In this document: piece by piece, positions 43,404 through 52,300 of the stretch
Layout of the letters: the number at the start of each line of letters is the position of its first letter
Position numbering within the stretch: the stretch's first letter is position 1
Assembly (NCBI GenBank): GCA_963579025.1
Contig: CAUZFZ010000011.1
Span: forward strand, 1-64,000
DNA from: CAUZFZ01 sp963579025
Lineage (GTDB): Bacteria; Planctomycetota; Planctomycetia; Planctomycetales; Planctomycetaceae
Length of the DNA: 64,000 bases
Direction of reading: 5' to 3'
Translations under genes and position numbers: made by a program
Notes under the pieces: generated by a model
Told to the model about the DNA's origin: nothing
Seen by the model: the letters and a program-made list of their open reading frames with translations, nothing else
Database searches by the model: none

Positions 43404-44936
43404 CTACGCGTACAGGGCGGTCATCGGTTTTCCGATGCTGATCGGATACGGTCGGTCCGTCAGATCGTGGAAGTGGCTCGATGGGTCAATGCCCAGCGCC
43501 GAGAAGATCGTTGCGGTGACGTCCCACGGGCCGTATTTCGTACTGACTGGATAGGCCGCATGCCGATCGGATTCGCCGACGACAGTTCCCGGAGTGACAC
43601 CCGCGCCGGCGAAGACGATCGAATACGTTGCGGCCCAATGCTTGCGTCCCGGTGTTGCTCCCGCGAATCGCGGTTCAAGCGCCACGAGCGGGGCCCGGCC
43701 GAATTCACCCATGCAGATCACCAGCGTCTCGCTCAGCAAGCCGCGATCATCCAAATCTTCAAGCAGTGCTGAGAAACTCTGGTCGAATTTCGGCAGCAGG
43801 TGTGTGTCCATCACCTGGAAAATGTCGTTATGCGTGTCCCAGCCGAACTCTTCCGGATCGGTGTATCGATCCTGCCCGCGGTTCGAGTGGTTCCACATGA
43901 CCGTAACGAGCGGTACGCGCGCTTCGACCAGCCGTCGGGCCAGCAGACACGCCTGACCGGGTCGATGCCGGCCGTAACGATCTCGCAACGCCGCGGGTTC
44001 TGAATCGATATGAAACGCCTCGCGCGAGGCCGGGCGATCGAGCATGTCGAACGCCTGTCGATAGAGCGCCTGCATATCGAACATCTCTGGCGAGTATTCA
44101 CTGCCCGCTGTAAGCGCCGACGATTCAAGGCTCTTCAACAGGTTCTGCCGGTCACTGCGGCGACTGGATCCGAGCGTGTCGATTGGCGTGAGACCTGGCA
44201 CGGGCGGCCGTCCCGTCGTGACGTCACCGACGATCATCGGATCAAGGTCTTTGCCCAACAGCCCGCCGTACTGGCCCGGCCCGGGTTCCCACGGGACAAG
44301 TGCGGGCCCGTTGACTGTGACTGCGGTGTGGACGAAGCGGTCAGTCGGAGCCACCCGTTTCAGAACCGAACCGGCGAACGGATGATCGCTGGGCTGCACG
44401 GACGGATTGGACGACAGCCGCTGGTGATACTGTCCGCACATCGAGAGATAGAATGCACTCCCGTGATCAAGGTCCTCATGGGACATGGTGCGTACAATCG
44501 AATAGCGATCGGCGAGGCGAGCCAGTTGCGGCAGGCGATCACCCAGCAGCGTGCCGGGCACGGCAGTGGAGATGGCTCCGAAGGCTCCGCGTATTTCCTG
44601 GGGAGCCTGTGGCTTCGGATCCCACGTTTCCAACTGACTCTGTCCACCGTTTGCAAAGACAAGGATTACGGACTTCGCTTGCCCGAATCCGGGGACTGAC
44701 GGTGCGGGCTGGTCGGATGTGTTTGCCGCATGCACGCACCGCTGACGCAGAGTCTCGCCGATAAAAGCAAGACCCGCGCCGCCGGTCAGTCTCAACAGAT
44801 CGCGCCGCTGCACGGATGTGGATCCTGAATCGTTAAAGAATGTGTTCTGGAACTGTTGGCGAATGTATGTGGAATGGACGACGGACGCAGCGCCGCTGAC
44901 CGAACCAACGTCCCCGCTCAAGAGATGAGTGCCCAT
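43404..44936 (-). CDS. DUF1501 protein, solitary
   Basis: 510 residues from ATG 44936; the frame extends to 45053. A longer leader (about 60 residues) precedes QRRDLLRLTGGAGLAF, a Tat-like motif. Signatures are VILVFANGGQSQLETWDPKP, DHGSAFYLSMCGQYH, CLLARRLVEARVPLVTVMWNHS and CMGEFGRAPLVALEPRF with GRKHW. It has no DUF1549/DUF1553 neighbour. Two ATGs (44936 and further upstream) make the exact start uncertain. Role unknown. Confidence 0.85.
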   Translation of the reverse strand: MGTHLLSGDVGSVSGAASVVHSTYIRQQFQNTFFNDSGSTSVQRRDLLRLTGGAGLAFIGETLRQRCVHAANTSDQPAPSVPGFGQAKSVILVFANGGQSQLETWDPKPQAPQEIRGAFGAISTAVPGTLLGDRLPQLARLADRYSIVRTMSHEDLDHGSAFYLSMCGQYHQRLSSNPSVQPSDHPFAGSVLKRVAPTDRFVHTAVTVNGPALVPWEPGPGQYGGLLGKDLDPMIVGDVTTGRPPVPGLTPIDTLGSSRRSDRQNLLKSLESSALTAGSEYSPEMFDMQALYRQAFDMLDRPASREAFHIDSEPAALRDRYGRHRPGQACLLARRLVEARVPLVTVMWNHSNRGQDRYTDPEEFGWDTHNDIFQVMDTHLLPKFDQSFSALLEDLDDRGLLSETLVICMGEFGRAPLVALEPRFAGATPGRKHWAATYSIVFAGAGVTPGTVVGESDRHAAYPVSTKYGPWDVTATIFSALGIDPSSHFHDLTDRPYPISIGKPMTALYA

Positions 44937-45046
44937 GTCGCGACGATCGACGAACGACTCTAAGCGGATTCGCAGACAGGATCGGGAGCCACGACCGCAG
45001 GGCGACACTGTAGTCAAGCGGGAGAAACTGTCGCAGACCGGAGCGA

Positions 45047-45111
45047 GGAACACTGATCCACGCTAATCTGCGCTTATGTCATGAGTGATGATTAGCGAAG
45101 ATTAGTGTTCC
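45047..45111. repeat. Imperfect palindrome, family C copy 2
   Basis: GGAACACTGATCCACGCTAA (from 45047) and TTAGCGAAGATTAGTGTTCC (to 45111) face each other. Same family as 21902-21991. Confidence 0.65.
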
Positions 45112-45157
45112 CCGTTTTCGTGACAGGGACATTCACCGGCTTTCACGGAAGACAGCG

Positions 45158-45472
45158 ATGTTCGGCGAACTGACACAAAACCCGCAGTTGAAACATTCGC
45201 GGCGGCGCATTTTGCGTCTGCTGAATGCCGGAGCAGTGTTGTTGCTCGTTTTTCTGGTCGCGGTGTCTTTGGCGCTGATTCTGTCGGCTGCGGGTGACGA
45301 CGACGGAGCCGCTGCTGTGCTGGGAATTGTGTACGTTTCTGTCGCCGGTCTGTTGCTCGACGTTGTGGGCCTGGTCATTGTGACAGCCATCGCTGTCGCA
45401 GCGCTGATCGAGCACCGTGCCTTGGAAACCACGGTTTCAGACGCGGCCGCATCGGATGATGGCGTGACGTGA
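45158..45472 (+). CDS. Small two-helix membrane protein
   Basis: 104 residues with two hydrophobic segments (AGAVLLLVFLVAVSLALILSAA and LGIVYVSVAGLLLDVVGLVI) separated by an acidic GDDDGA loop, and a basic N-terminus (KHSRRRILRLL) likely facing the cytoplasm. The family is not recognised. It lies 66 bp before the zinc-ribbon gene on the same strand and could share its transcript. Confidence 0.65.
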   Translation: MFGELTQNPQLKHSRRRILRLLNAGAVLLLVFLVAVSLALILSAAGDDDGAAAVLGIVYVSVAGLLLDVVGLVIVTAIAVAALIEHRALETTVSDAAASDDGVT

Positions 45473-45538
45473 GGGCGTTTGTCAGTCACCATCAGAGTCA
45501 GCCAACCGGGTCCGTTTCCAGCGTTCGCACACTGAAAC

Positions 45539-46834
45539 ATGCCGATCAAATTTCGCTGTCAGCAATGCCGCCAGTTTCTGGGAATCTCCCGCTCGAAAGC
45601 GGGATCGGTCGTCGATTGCCCGACGTGTGGTCGGACGATCCGGATTCCGGACCTGGACGGGACGGTGCGGCCGCTGCCGCAACCGTCGCTCGACCTACAG
45701 GACAGCTCGCTGGCTCGTGCTCTCGACGAACTTGCATCCATCGGCACGAGTTCCGGGTCAGATGGTGATTCACACGATCAACAGGATGACTTCGCTTCCG
45801 CGGTGGTATCAGACTCGGACGATCAGTTTCAGTCGAACAAAGGGGGTAGCTCGGACGAGCCGGAGAATGAAAACGCGGGCATTGAGACACACGATCCGCC
45901 TCCCGCCGATGTGGTTGATCTCAAACCACTGCCGCCGCCCGATCCGATTGAATTGAATCCTGTCGAGACGAAGCGGCGCGAACCTCCACCGCCGGCGTCG
46001 TTCGATGGTGATTCGAGTGCCGAACGCGGATGGAAGAGTACGCGGCAGGGTGACTCCTGGAAGCGCCTGCTGGCTTCCACGAAACCCGACGATAGTCCGG
46101 ACGTCGCTCCGGGCGAAGCCGCGGCTGCAGGGCCCGTTCCTGTCGCGGTCGGCCATGCGGACGCAAAGCCCGCAGGAGTGGCTGCCTCCACGCAACCGGC
46201 TGCATTCCGCCTCGCCCCTTCCACGTGGTTTGCGATCGCCGGAATCGGAGCGTTGATCTTTGCCGCCGGGTTCTGGTCCGGTCGTATCACCACCTTGCAG
46301 TCATCGGCATTGAATCAGCCGCCCGCAGACGCGTCGGATGTCGAAAGCTCATCGACCGACGTCCAAACCCCGGAAAGCGCCACCGACAGCGTCCCGGCCA
46401 TCCAAGGTCGAATCACGCGCCGCTATGAGAATGGTGAGATCCGTCCGGATGTCGGAGCCCGCATCTTTGTGCTGCCCTTCGAACACGCCGATTCCGCACT
46501 GATCCCCTCAGACAGTGTCTGGATCGACGCGACGAATGAAGATCGCGAACAGGCCAATAAAAGCATTCGTGAGCTGGGCGGCGGTTTTGAGGTCACCGGT
46601 GCCTCTGGAGAATTCCGCGTAGAGCTTCCCAATTCCGGAAAGTTTCATGTGCTGGTTCTGTGCAACAGTCGAGTGCGCGACGACGCCGACGACATCTCAG
46701 ACGTCAAAGACGTCGTCGGGGGCTACTTCGATAATCCCACGAAACTGCTGGGACACGTGATGCTGCATCTGGATGAAGTGCAGCATCCCGGAACGGGCAC
46801 GACCTATTGGGATTTTCAGTTTCCACGATCCTGA
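45539..46834 (+). CDS. Zinc-ribbon membrane protein with Ig-like C-terminus
   Basis: 431 residues. A four-cysteine zinc ribbon at the N-terminus (FRCQQCRQFLGISRSKAG, then CPTCG; Cys 7, 10, 27, 30) is followed by a long disordered acidic/proline-rich region (about 45-220), one membrane helix (WFAIAGIGALIFAAGFWSG) and an extracytoplasmic C-terminal domain (ARIFVLPFEHADSALIPSDS). The layout (cytoplasmic ribbon, linker, helix, outside domain) recurs in planctomycete proteins of unknown function. The ribbon would be on the cytoplasmic side. Confidence 0.75.
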   Translation: MPIKFRCQQCRQFLGISRSKAGSVVDCPTCGRTIRIPDLDGTVRPLPQPSLDLQDSSLARALDELASIGTSSGSDGDSHDQQDDFASAVVSDSDDQFQSNKGGSSDEPENENAGIETHDPPPADVVDLKPLPPPDPIELNPVETKRREPPPPASFDGDSSAERGWKSTRQGDSWKRLLASTKPDDSPDVAPGEAAAAGPVPVAVGHADAKPAGVAASTQPAAFRLAPSTWFAIAGIGALIFAAGFWSGRITTLQSSALNQPPADASDVESSSTDVQTPESATDSVPAIQGRITRRYENGEIRPDVGARIFVLPFEHADSALIPSDSVWIDATNEDREQANKSIRELGGGFEVTGASGEFRVELPNSGKFHVLVLCNSRVRDDADDISDVKDVVGGYFDNPTKLLGHVMLHLDEVQHPGTGTTYWDFQFPRS

Positions 46835-46899
46835 TGCTGTGAAGACCGTCCGCATTCTGCGGTTTTCTCCGTGAAGACGCTTCACTCAGGAGAACAGCA

Positions 46900-47700
46900 A
46901 TGCCCGTTGAACCCGCACATGTGATCGACCGGAAGTCGGTTGATGCGTGTGCTTCCGAGACTCGTCCGGTGGGACGTGCGGCCGGGTACCACACCTGGAC
47001 CGATCTGCTGTTTCTGCACTGGCGCGTCCCGATCGATCTGCTCCGCCCACTGGTGCCTGCCGGTCTGGAAATCGAAACATTCGACGGCGACGCCTGGCTG
47101 GGCGTTGTTCCGTTTCATATTCGTGGCCTGCGACCGTGGTGGTTTCCGGCTGTGCCTGGGCTGTCTGAATTCCACGAAACGAATCTGCGGACGTACGTGC
47201 GTTTCGACGGTCGCGATCCGGGTGTGTGGTTCTTCTCGCTGGACGCGGCCTGCATGCCGGCGGTCGAAATCGCTCGATGGAAATGGCATCTGAGCTATTT
47301 CAACGCGGCCATGGATCTTGTGCGTCGCGAGGATCGTGTCCTCTATCGCAGCCACCGACGGGATCGGCGTTCCGACCGACGTGCCGAGGTTGAAATCGAT
47401 GTGACGATCGGCGACTCACTCATCAGGGAAGACGAAACATCTGTCGCACCCGGGACACTCGAGCATTTCCTGGCCGAGCGGTACGTGCTGTACGCCGCTG
47501 ATCCGAATGACTGCCTCTACCTCGGTCGCGTGTGGCATCAGCCGTATCAGTTGAGGTCCGCGAAACTTCTGCACTGTCGTCAAACGCTCTCCGACGCATT
47601 GGATGTCGCGATTCCGGAAACACCGCACCATGCCATGTTCTGCGACGGAGTCAACGTGGAGGTTTTTCCAATCTCACGGATCACGTCAGGCCGGAAATGA
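46900..47700 (+). CDS. DUF2071 (YqjF-like) protein
   Basis: 266 residues. HTWTDLLFLHWRVPIDLLRP, LPAGLEIETFDGDAWLGVVPF and GVWFFSLDAACMPAVEIARW match the DUF2071/YqjF family, whose role is unclear; Bacillus YqjF has been linked to aromatic compound response. No signal peptide or membrane helix. It is convergent with the glycosyltransferase gene. The intergenic 47701-47764 contains loosely repeated TGACAAATGA-like units. Confidence 0.85.
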   Translation: MPVEPAHVIDRKSVDACASETRPVGRAAGYHTWTDLLFLHWRVPIDLLRPLVPAGLEIETFDGDAWLGVVPFHIRGLRPWWFPAVPGLSEFHETNLRTYVRFDGRDPGVWFFSLDAACMPAVEIARWKWHLSYFNAAMDLVRREDRVLYRSHRRDRRSDRRAEVEIDVTIGDSLIREDETSVAPGTLEHFLAERYVLYAADPNDCLYLGRVWHQPYQLRSAKLLHCRQTLSDALDVAIPETPHHAMFCDGVNVEVFPISRITSGRK

Positions 47701-47764
47701 CAAATGAGAGTTGACAAATAACTAATGACAAATCGGCCTTCCATTTCCGTTCTGGCCTATTCTC

Positions 47765-48979
47765 TCACAACAACTCGCGCCACACCGTCTCGATTCGGCC
47801 AAACACACCGTCCCACGAAAGCCCCTTGACTCCGGCAACCGGTGCTCGCAGCGGCGGCCGTGACACAGCCTCAACAGTGGCCCGCCGCAGCGCATCCGTA
47901 AATGCGGGCAAGTCGGCATCCACCGGGCAATCGGATTCGATCAGACCCGGCAGTGGCACAATTGTCAGGCACTCGCCGAGTTCCGATGCGAGTTGGCCAA
48001 CGACTCCCGGCAACGCCGTCGAAACCAGACGACACCCGCACGCAGCCGCTTCGACCAGCACCAGCGGCAGACCTTCGTAAAACGACGGCAGGACAAACAC
48101 GGCGGACCGCCGCATCAGACCGGCCAGTTCTGGCGGAGCGATCTGTCCGTGATACGTGACGGCCGGAATACCGCTCATCCGTGCTCGTATCGCGTCCGCT
48201 TCCGGTCCCGCGCCAGAACCGGCAACGTGTAGCCGGAATCCGGGGATGTCGACCGCCAGAGACTCCACGGCGTCCAGCAGCCATGGCAGTCCTTTCGCTC
48301 GGCTGAGTTTGCCGGCGTAGACGATTTCCGGCCCGCACACTTCCGGACGGCCATCGGCATGAAATATGTCCGGTCGGTACCCGTTTCCCACGATGTGGAT
48401 TCTGTCGGCTGAAATCTGCAGTTGCTCGACCAGACTGCCTCGATGCCCCGCGTGCAGTACGACGAAGCGGTCATTCCGTCGACACCCCTGCCGTACTTCA
48501 TCGGCAAGATGTGGGCACAGATCGAGTTGTCTCAATCCCGTCGCATGGCAGTGCGTCACGACGGGAGTTTCGGGCGCCAGGTCCTTCAACATCGAACTGA
48601 GCAACCAGATGTGATGGCTGTGGATGACGTCCGGCTGAAAATCGTCGATCACGCCACTGACATGTACTCGCCACGCGGATCGGTACGCGTCAAGTTGGCC
48701 GTCAGTCAGTGCCGAAAACCGCGTACTCGGATACGGCATGACGTCGCTCATGCCAGGCATCGCGAACGGCAGTTGCCGCGATTCGAATTTCAGGAGATTG
48801 ACCGAATTCGGATCGAGCCCGCCGACGTCCGGTTCCGGTACCGATTCCGGAATCGCGGCCACAACGGCTTGCTGCCAGCCGGCTGCGGAAGCCGCACGTG
48901 TCAATGCATCCAGTCCGGTCCCGCTCCCTGTCCAGCCAGGGCGTTGAGACAGAACATGCAGGACTTTGCGACCAGGCAA
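47765..48979 (-). CDS. Group 1 glycosyltransferase (GT4-like)
   Basis: 404 residues from TTG 48979, chosen because GGAG lies eight bases upstream and the protein begins LPGRKVLHVLSQRPGWTGSG, the usual start of this fold; the frame is open to 49189. Signatures are FVVLHAGHRGSLVEQLQIS, IVYAGKLSRAKGLPWLL, VFVLPSFYEGLPLVLVEAAACGC. These GT-B enzymes transfer sugars from nucleotide donors to glycans; the acceptor cannot be predicted. No export signal is present, so it is cytoplasmic. Confidence 0.82.
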   Translation of the reverse strand: MPGRKVLHVLSQRPGWTGSGTGLDALTRAASAAGWQQAVVAAIPESVPEPDVGGLDPNSVNLLKFESRQLPFAMPGMSDVMPYPSTRFSALTDGQLDAYRSAWRVHVSGVIDDFQPDVIHSHHIWLLSSMLKDLAPETPVVTHCHATGLRQLDLCPHLADEVRQGCRRNDRFVVLHAGHRGSLVEQLQISADRIHIVGNGYRPDIFHADGRPEVCGPEIVYAGKLSRAKGLPWLLDAVESLAVDIPGFRLHVAGSGAGPEADAIRARMSGIPAVTYHGQIAPPELAGLMRRSAVFVLPSFYEGLPLVLVEAAACGCRLVSTALPGVVGQLASELGECLTIVPLPGLIESDCPVDADLPAFTDALRRATVEAVSRPPLRAPVAGVKGLSWDGVFGRIETVWRELL

Positions 48980-49359
48980 TTCGATATCTCCGGTGAGGCT
49001 CTTCGAGCCTGTTGCTGGCGAACACGTTGCCGCACAATCGTGCGACAGCAGAATTGATTGATGATTGTCGATTGATGAGTGTTGATTTTCGAAGTGAAGG
49101 TCATCTGGAGGAAACGGTGACCAGCCCAGCCAATCACCAGCACTGACACTTCGCCAACCGCTAATCATCAATCGACAATCATCAATCAATTTCCGCCAAC
49201 GCGAAGCAGCCCTCGCGGAATGTGTGGCATGTCTGCACGAGATGGTATAGAGACCAGTGCTCTTGCAGCACAGTTGCGATGTCCAAACTGTTCCCTGCTC
49301 CCTCTCCCCTGCTCTCCGTTCCCTCTCCCCTGCTAACGCGACCCATCCGGGAGACTGCC
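48980..49359. other. Divergent intergenic region with a MITE-like repeat
   Basis: Between the glycosyltransferase and the large fusion gene. It holds the 138-bp inverted repeat 49053-49190 and, near 49292-49336, two copies of CCCTCTCCCCTGC. No gene is supported. Confidence 0.55.
49053..49190. repeat. 138-bp element with 26-bp perfect inverted ends
   Basis: ATTGATTGATGATTGTCGAT... (49053-49078) and its exact reverse complement (49165-49190) bracket about 86 bp that itself carries the inverted pair CGAAGTG (near 49090) and CACTTCG (near 49147). No transposase is present. The structure resembles a small non-autonomous element. Confidence 0.65.
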
Positions 49360-52300
49360 GTGCGTCGTTCGATTATTCAGCGTCTTGCGTTGGTGTCGCT
49401 GTTCGTGTCATTGACCGAACACAGGGCCTTTGCCGAGGAACTTCCATCCGTCCCGGACGGGTTCAGCGTGTCGGTCTTTGCTCGCGAGCCGTTGGTTCGC
49501 AACCCGTGTGCGATGGCGTTTGACGCGCGAGGTCGACTGTTTGTCAGCCAGGGACCGCAGTACCGCAGTCCGACACCGGCGACTCCCGGCGACCGCATTT
49601 CGATACTGATCGATTCAGATGGTGATGGCGTCGCGGATCGCACGAAGACGTTCGCCGAAGGGCTGAACCATGTGCAGGGTATGGCCTGGCGAGGCCGTGA
49701 TCTGTGGGTGGCAAACGCTCCCGAACTGACCATCGTGCGGGACACTGACGGCGACGACGAGGCCGACGAATACGTGCTGGTTTACGGCGGCCTGGGCAAC
49801 ATCGAGCACGCACTGCACGGGCTTAACCACGCACCCGATGGTCGGCTCTATATGTCCAAGGGCAATTCGAAGGGATACGGGGATGCCGGCAGTTCCGAGC
49901 TGCATGTCGCCCCGCGACCATTCGCCGAATTGTGGGGTATGACCCTGCCGAACGAGGCTCGGGATACCCCGGTTCCGCTGGTCTTCAGTAAAGACACCTA
50001 CAAGCGTGGCTACCACACTCCCAGCGACGACTGGGGCACCGAGGGTGGCGTGCTGAGGTGTGACCCGGACGGCCGGAACCTGGAGATCGTCAGCCGCGGC
50101 ATGCGCAATCCGTGGGACATGGCCTTTGATGAGAACTTCGACTGGCTGCTCACCGATCAGGACCAGGACGGCGGCGATCGCATTCTGAGCCCATTTCCAG
50201 GAGCACACTTCGGCTGGGGACACCACTGGAGCGCTCATTGGACGGGCGAGAATCACCTGCCCACGATGCCGATCAGCGGCCCGGTCTTTCATGGTTCAGG
50301 GACGGGCATTGTCTATGCCGCATCCTCGCAGTTTCCCAAGCAATACCGCGGTGTGTTCTTCGCGGCCGACTGGCTGAATCGATCGATATTCGTATTCCGT
50401 CCCCGCTGGGACGGTGCACTGATGCGCAACATGCAGGCGCCGGAGGTCTTTGCATCGGCCCCCAAAGGCCGGTCGCTGGGTTCCAGCTCGGGCATGGTCT
50501 TCGACCCGACAGATATTGAAATCGGACCCGATGGCGCGCTATGGGTTCTGAGCTGGGGACACCATTACGGAGCAACGATCCAGGACGGTAAGCAGGTTGA
50601 CGAAGGTCGCGTCTATCGCATCACCTTCGATGGTTCACACAGCGTTCCAAAGAGCGAGCCGAAGTACGCTCAGCCGCTGTCGTCCTGGACGACTGAGGAA
50701 CTGCTCGCTGACCTACGTCACGACCGCTTGCCAGTGCGACGAATCAACGCTCAGAACGAACTGCTGCGTCGCGGCCGTACTCAACAGAGCAGGCTCGCAA
50801 TTGTCGAGCTCCTCACCGAACGCCTCAATGCGCTCAGCGCTTCCGCGCCGAACCCGACCGCAGGAGCCCCTGGAGCAGCAACATGGATCGCATGGACACT
50901 CGGCAGAATCGACGTACACGACTCAATGATCGATGAGTACTTCAGCGATCGCGTATTGATCGGTCGACTGACACAACGTATCCAATCTTTGAGGATTCTG
51001 GGGTTACGGGCCCGGATGGGTGAGCAACCTGTTCCAGAAGCAGTTGCCATATCGCTGGTCGACAGCGAGCCGCAGATTCGATGCGCGGTTGTGCAGGCAA
51101 TCCACGAAGCTGGTGATCGCTCAAACCTCGATGCGGTCTGGTCGCTGGTCGCCACGGAAACGGACCGGGCAACGTTCTACGCCGCATGGCGGACGCTTGG
51201 AAAACTGTCGAACGAGTCCGAGTTGCGCAACCGGCTGACTGACGAGCGCGACGGTGTCCGTCGCGCTGCAATCCTGGCACTCCTGGAAGCAGGTCATCTC
51301 TCGGGAGACGAAGCCGTCAAGTTGCGGCTCGATCCAGATCGCGCGGTCGCGGAACTGGCGTCGTCGTTCGTCGAGATCGTCGGTACCAGCGCCGCACCGG
51401 TCATTCGAATCGAGCCGGACGGCCCCGCACGTGACGGAAGCATGCTGGTGAAGCTAACCGTTCTCGAAGTGCCGGGAACACACGCTCGATTCACATTGAG
51501 CGGTTCGGAGCCAACAGACACGAACGCTCGCCGCTATTCCGCTCCGTTTCGCGTGACGCAGGGAGCGGAAGTCCAGTCGGCGCTTTTCCGAGGTCGCAGC
51601 CGTGTCGGTCCGGTCATCACAGCCACCTGGGCCGAACTGTCTGGAACTCCGGCGCGCCCCTCGATCGACCTGCCTCCGCTGGCTGCAGTGAGCGTTTCGA
51701 AACTGCGCGCCGTCAGTGGTTCCGAGTACCGCACGGCATTTCTTAAACGCGGCGCGCTCGCCTACACGAATCGACGCTACGCATTCGCGGCGATCCCGGA
51801 ATCGCTGGCCGGCGCAACGATCATTCAGACGGCCAACAGTGACACCGACGTCGGATCAAAAGGTGAGCAGTTTCTGACGTTCCACCTCGCAGAGGATGCC
51901 ACCGTATACGTCGGACACGATCGTCGGATCGCGGACCGACCCGACTGGCTCAGTGCATTTGAACCGTCGGGGCTCGTGCTGACGACCGACGATACGTCGT
52001 ACAAACTGGTCGGAAAGAAGTTCTCCGCGGGAGAGGTCGTACTGGGTGGCAACACGGTGGACGGCGTTGCGTCCGGACGCTCCCAATACGTCGTGGCCAT
52101 TGCTCCGCTGCCAATCACACTCGAACCACTCAACGAGCCGACGCAACTGATTGATGCACTCAGTTCCATAAAGTCGGCTCACGCCGGACGCGGCGCGCGG
52201 CTGTTCTTCGGTGCGGCCGCGTGCGCGAAATGTCATCGACTTGGTGACCGGGGAATCGCCCTGGGACCGAACCTGACCAAGCTCGGCAAACGAGCGGACG

